Assembly: GCA_903909415.1 (NCBI GenBank)
Contig: CAIVVS010000152.1
Span: 1-33,260, forward strand
From: an uncultured Pseudomonadota bacterium
Lineage (GTDB): Bacteria > Pseudomonadota > Gammaproteobacteria > Burkholderiales > SG8-39
Direction of reading: 5' to 3'
Length of the DNA stretch: 33,260 nt
Position numbers and translations under genes: made by a program. Shown one piece after another: positions 31,089-33,260 of the stretch. Position 1 is the first letter of the stretch, and each line of letters begins with the position of its first letter. The notes under the pieces were generated by a model. The model had not been told where the DNA came from. It worked only from the letters and a program-made list of their open reading frames with translations, and made no database searches.

Positions 31089-32336
31089 ATGAAGCCCGGG
31101 AGCGCCAACGCAGGCGGCGCCGGCGGCGGCATCAACGCGGTCGGCTGGTACTTCACCACGCTGCAGTTCCTGTTCGCGCTGTCGTGGACGGTGTACGTGA
31201 TCTTCCTGCCGCCGCTGGCCGAGCGCGCCGGCATCGAGCGCTCGCAGATCATCTGGATCCTGATGGCCGACCAGGTGATCTTCGCGCTCATGGACGTGGC
31301 CATGGGCTCGGCCGCGGACCGCGTGGTGTCCGCCTACCACCGCTTCGCGCGCTGGCTGCTGTTGCTGTCGCTGGCGTCCTGCGCGGCCTTCCTGGTGCTG
31401 CCCTTCGCCACCGGCGGCGGGCCGGTGCTGTTCGTCGCGCTGATCTTCATCTGGTCGGCGACCTCGTCGGCGCTGCGCGCCCCGCCGCTGGTACTGATCG
31501 GGCGCTATGCGGCCATGCCGGCGCACGCCTGGCTGGCGGGGCTCACCGTGCTCGGGCTGGGGCTGTCCGGCGCGGTCTCGCCGTACATCGCGTTCCGCCT
31601 GCGCACCATCGATCCGGCCATCCCCTTCGTCGCCTGCAACCTGGCGCTGGCGGTGGTGACACTGGGCCTGACCTGGGCGGCGAAGCGCCTGGGCGAGGGC
31701 GCGCGGCCGGCGCCCACCGAAGGCGGCCTGGGCCTGCGCGCGCCGCTGGTGGCGGGATTCCTCGCGGCCGCGCTGCTTGCCGGCGCAGGCTTCCAGCTGC
31801 ACACCTCGATCAACTCGGTGCCGCAGTACATGCGCTTCGCGGGGCAGGGCGAACTGGAGCACCTGTTGCCCTTGTTCTGGGTCGGTTTCAACGTCATGGT
31901 GCTGCCGGCCTGCGCGCTCGCGCGACGCGCCGGCGCGATCACGGTGATGGCGGGCGCGGGACTCGCGGGCGCGCTGGCGCTGGCGGTCGCCGCCTCGGCC
32001 GGCAGCCTGCCGGTGCTCATAGGCGCGCAGCTGGTGGCGGGCGCGGCCTGGTCCATCCTGCTGATGGGCGCGATCACGGCCGCCCTGGCGCTCGGCCATA
32101 CCGGCAGCGAGGGACGCATCAACGGCAGCCTGTTCGCGTTGCTCGCGCTGGCTGCCTTCGCGCGCATGGGCATGGTCGCGGCGCAGTTGCCGGGGGACCC
32201 GGACATCGCGCCGCTGCTGCCCTGGGTGCCGGTGGCCGCGTGGGCAGCGGCGGGCGTGCTGCTTGCGGCGGTGTGGGCGGGCGCCCGCGCCACGGCGCGG
32301 GGTGCGCCGCGCGCGTCACTGGTGGGGGCGGCATGA
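31089..32336 (+). CDS. MFS-like multi-pass membrane transporter
   Basis: This 415-residue protein has about 11-12 hydrophobic segments, consistent with a major facilitator type transporter. A weak motif A-like loop is visible (MGSAADRVVSAYHRF), without the usual GRK/R. Substrate unknown. The ATG at 31089 follows GGGGGAGGGAC, a good ribosome binding site. It is divergent from the TctC gene and is followed by a strongly structured gap before the riboswitch. There are no soluble domains that would suggest a function beyond transport. Confidence 0.75.
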   Translation: MKPGSANAGGAGGGINAVGWYFTTLQFLFALSWTVYVIFLPPLAERAGIERSQIIWILMADQVIFALMDVAMGSAADRVVSAYHRFARWLLLLSLASCAAFLVLPFATGGGPVLFVALIFIWSATSSALRAPPLVLIGRYAAMPAHAWLAGLTVLGLGLSGAVSPYIAFRLRTIDPAIPFVACNLALAVVTLGLTWAAKRLGEGARPAPTEGGLGLRAPLVAGFLAAALLAGAGFQLHTSINSVPQYMRFAGQGELEHLLPLFWVGFNVMVLPACALARRAGAITVMAGAGLAGALALAVAASAGSLPVLIGAQLVAGAAWSILLMGAITAALALGHTGSEGRINGSLFALLALAAFARMGMVAAQLPGDPDIAPLLPWVPVAAWAAAGVLLAAVWAGARATARGAPRASLVGAA

Positions 32337-32342
32337 ACCGGA

Positions 32343-32409
32343 CCCGTCGCGGGCCCCGATGCGGGCCGCGGGCGCGCACCCGGGTTGGCCGGGGCCGCGC
32401 CGCGACGGG
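32343..32409 (+). terminator. Large hairpin after the MFS-like gene
   Basis: CCCGTCGCGG (32343-32352) pairs with CCGCGACGGG (32400-32409), and the inner GCCCCG (32353-32358) with CGGGGC (32390-32395), leaving a CGCG bulge: 16 pairs in total. It begins seven bases after the stop codon at 32336 and probably forms the 3' end of that message; there is no T-run. Confidence 0.45.
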
Positions 32410-32439
32410 CCGGCCGCCGGTCACCGGGGCCGAGCAAGT

Positions 32440-32500
32440 CATTGTGCAATGCAATCCCGCCGGTGTTGAACTTTCGACCCCAGGCCTCATCTTACTTTCC
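32440..32500 (+). promoter_or_regulatory. Probable promoter and dyad upstream of the riboswitch
   Basis: A perfect dyad CATTG-TG-CAATG (32440-32451) is followed by TTGAAC (32466-32471) and an AT-richer stretch (CATCTTACTTT, 32488-32498) in which a -10 could lie, just before the aptamer begins. Spacing is not ideal, so the exact hexamers are uncertain. Confidence 0.3.
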
Positions 32501-32640
32501 ACTAGAAGGGGAGTAGCCAAGGGAGATTCCTTCCCGCCGCGTGGCCGTCAATACGGGATGTCATCCCCGGTCGCGCGGGTGCCGCTGGCCGCGTCGCGCA
32601 ACAGCGCGGACGGCAAGGTGCACAGGCCAGACCTTCGTAT
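32501..32640 (+). ncRNA. yybP-ykoY manganese riboswitch
   Basis: All conserved parts of the yybP-ykoY aptamer are present in order. The metal-binding loop one is AAGGGGAGTAGCC (32506-32518), and loop three is CGTCAATACGG (32546-32556) with CCGG at 32567-32570. The 3' closing segment is GCCAGACCTTC (32626-32636). P1 is formed by GAAGG (32505-32509) and CCTTC (32632-32636). P3 is formed by CCGCGTGGC (32537-32545) with GGTCGCGCGG (32569-32578), and the inner hairpin by GGAT/ATCC. This class binds Mn2+ and usually switches on Mn exporters (MntP, TerC/Alx, UPF0016, P-type ATPases). Here it precedes a TolC-type gene in the same direction, 58 bases after the aptamer. Sequence recognition is by eye only. 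Confidence 0.85.
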
Positions 32641-32698
32641 CCGTCCCGGTGCCCGGCCTTCCGTGCCCGGGGCGGCTTTTGCGAAGGCCTTGTCGTTG
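32641..32698 (+). promoter_or_regulatory. Riboswitch expression platform: hairpin plus T-run and ribosome binding site
   Basis: CCGTCCCG (32641-32648) can pair with CGGGGCGG (32668-32675), followed by C and four T (32677-32680), an intrinsic-terminator shape. The likely ribosome binding site GAAGG (32683-32687) lies within GAAGGCC (32683-32689), which can pair with GGCCTTC (32655-32661). GAAGG also repeats the P1 5' strand, so it can pair with the P1 3' strand CCTTC (32632-32636). Mn-bound P1 would therefore be able to free the ribosome binding site. Confidence 0.55.
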
Positions 32699-33260
32699 AT
32701 GTCCAAGTTGTCACTCATCGCGCAGTTCCGGCGTCGTGTCCTGCTGGCTGCGTTCTGCGCCCCCCTGTTCGGGGCCGTACCCGCCCAAGCCCAGGCACCA
32801 TCCGCGACCCAGGCCGCCCCGCAGCCGGCACCCGAATTGCTGACGCTGGAGCGCGTGCTGGAACTGGCCGAGGCCAACAGTCCGCGGCTGCGCCTGGCGC
32901 TGGCCCAGTCCGAGTCCGCGCTCGCCTCGGTGGTGGTCGCGCGCCAGTACCCGAACCCGGAAGCCGAGATGTTCGCCGGCCGGGTGCGCGCGCGCATTCC
33001 CGGCGTGCCGGACGGCCCTGCCGGCTCCATCGGCATCGCGCAACCCGTGGACCTTCCGTCGATCCGCGAGCCGCGCATCCGCGCGGCCGAGGCCGGTGCC
33101 TCGTCCGGGCGCTTCGGGCTGGAGGACGCGCGCCTTGCGCTGCGCGCCGAGGTGCGCCACGCCTGGCTGGACCTGGTGCGGCGCCGCGCCGAGCTCAGCC
33201 TCTACCTCGACAACCAGTCGCTGCTGGAACAGATACGCGGTCGCATCGAGGCGCGCGTGA
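32699..33260 (+). CDS. TolC/CzcC-type outer-membrane efflux protein, N-terminal part
   Basis: The open frame runs from the ATG at 32699 to the window end without a stop (187 codons). It has a signal peptide (RRRVLLAAFCAPLFGAVPAQAQA) and the start of an outer-membrane efflux protein repeat: LTLERVLELAEANSPRLRLALAQSESALASVVVARQYPNPEAEMF, then GIAQPVDLPSIREPRIRAAEAG and LEDARLALRAEVRHAWLDLVRRRAELSLYL, typical of CzcC/CusC-like proteins. Such proteins form the outer duct of RND metal or drug exporters. In-frame TTG codons at 32690 and 32696 are alternative starts; the ATG is 11 bases after GAAGG. The Mn riboswitch immediately upstream suggests a manganese link. Inner-membrane partner genes, if any, lie to the right. 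Confidence 0.85.
   Translation, partial: MSKLSLIAQFRRRVLLAAFCAPLFGAVPAQAQAPSATQAAPQPAPELLTLERVLELAEANSPRLRLALAQSESALASVVVARQYPNPEAEMFAGRVRARIPGVPDGPAGSIGIAQPVDLPSIREPRIRAAEAGASSGRFGLEDARLALRAEVRHAWLDLVRRRAELSLYLDNQSLLEQIRGRIEARV

Noticed and set aside
32337..32500. A small protein-coding gene in the gap after the MFS-like gene
   Set aside because: The open frames there lack ribosome binding sites and any recognisable motif; the stretch is explained by a large hairpin and promoter sequence before the riboswitch.

Overview
This is a very GC-rich, gene-dense chromosomal segment that looks like a betaproteobacterium of the Burkholderiales. The signs are a uvrA–MFS–ssb block, four orphan TctC/Bug-type tripartite tricarboxylate binding proteins, an fmdB–DUF502–aspS–nudB–clsB housekeeping run, and frequent GTG/TTG starts. 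No tRNA, rRNA, insertion sequence, prophage or CRISPR array was seen.

Layout: (1) 1-2694: start of uvrA (leftward, cut by the window edge), a divergent YajR-like MFS transporter, and ssb. (2) 2886-11079: a thiosulfate-oxidising sox operon in the order soxC-D-Y-Z-A-X-B, followed by a translationally coupled GlcG/HbpS-like periplasmic protein and a SoxH-like metallo-beta-lactamase-fold protein. It encodes the complete SoxXA–SoxYZ–SoxB–SoxCD set. (3) 11137-13083 (leftward): an AraC-family regulator and a TctC binding protein. (4) 13307-22850 (rightward, divergent from the regulator): a three-subunit molybdenum hydroxylase (FAD, 2Fe-2S and Mo subunits), then two consecutive pairs of a TctC binding protein and a UbiD-family prenyl-FMN decarboxylase. 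This looks like a catabolic module for an unknown, probably (hetero)aromatic, acid; no UbiX, TctA or TctB is present here. (5) 23063-29965: FmdB zinc ribbon, DUF502 membrane protein, aspS, a secreted barnase-like RNase with its barstar-like inhibitor, nudB, an SRPBCC protein, a YbhP-like phosphodiesterase and clsB. (6) 30006-32336: a fourth TctC protein and a divergent MFS-like protein. (7) 32501-33260: a yybP-ykoY (manganese) riboswitch directly upstream of a TolC/CzcC-type outer-membrane efflux gene that runs off the window.

The most interesting items are the Mn riboswitch apparently controlling an outer-membrane efflux component, with a possible Shine-Dalgarno switch in its expression platform, and the Mo-hydroxylase / twin SBP–UbiD cluster. 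Both UbiD proteins keep the residues expected for metal, prFMN and catalysis but carry unusual histone-H1-like Lys/Ala/Pro tails. All functions are read from sequence motifs and gene order; no database search was run.
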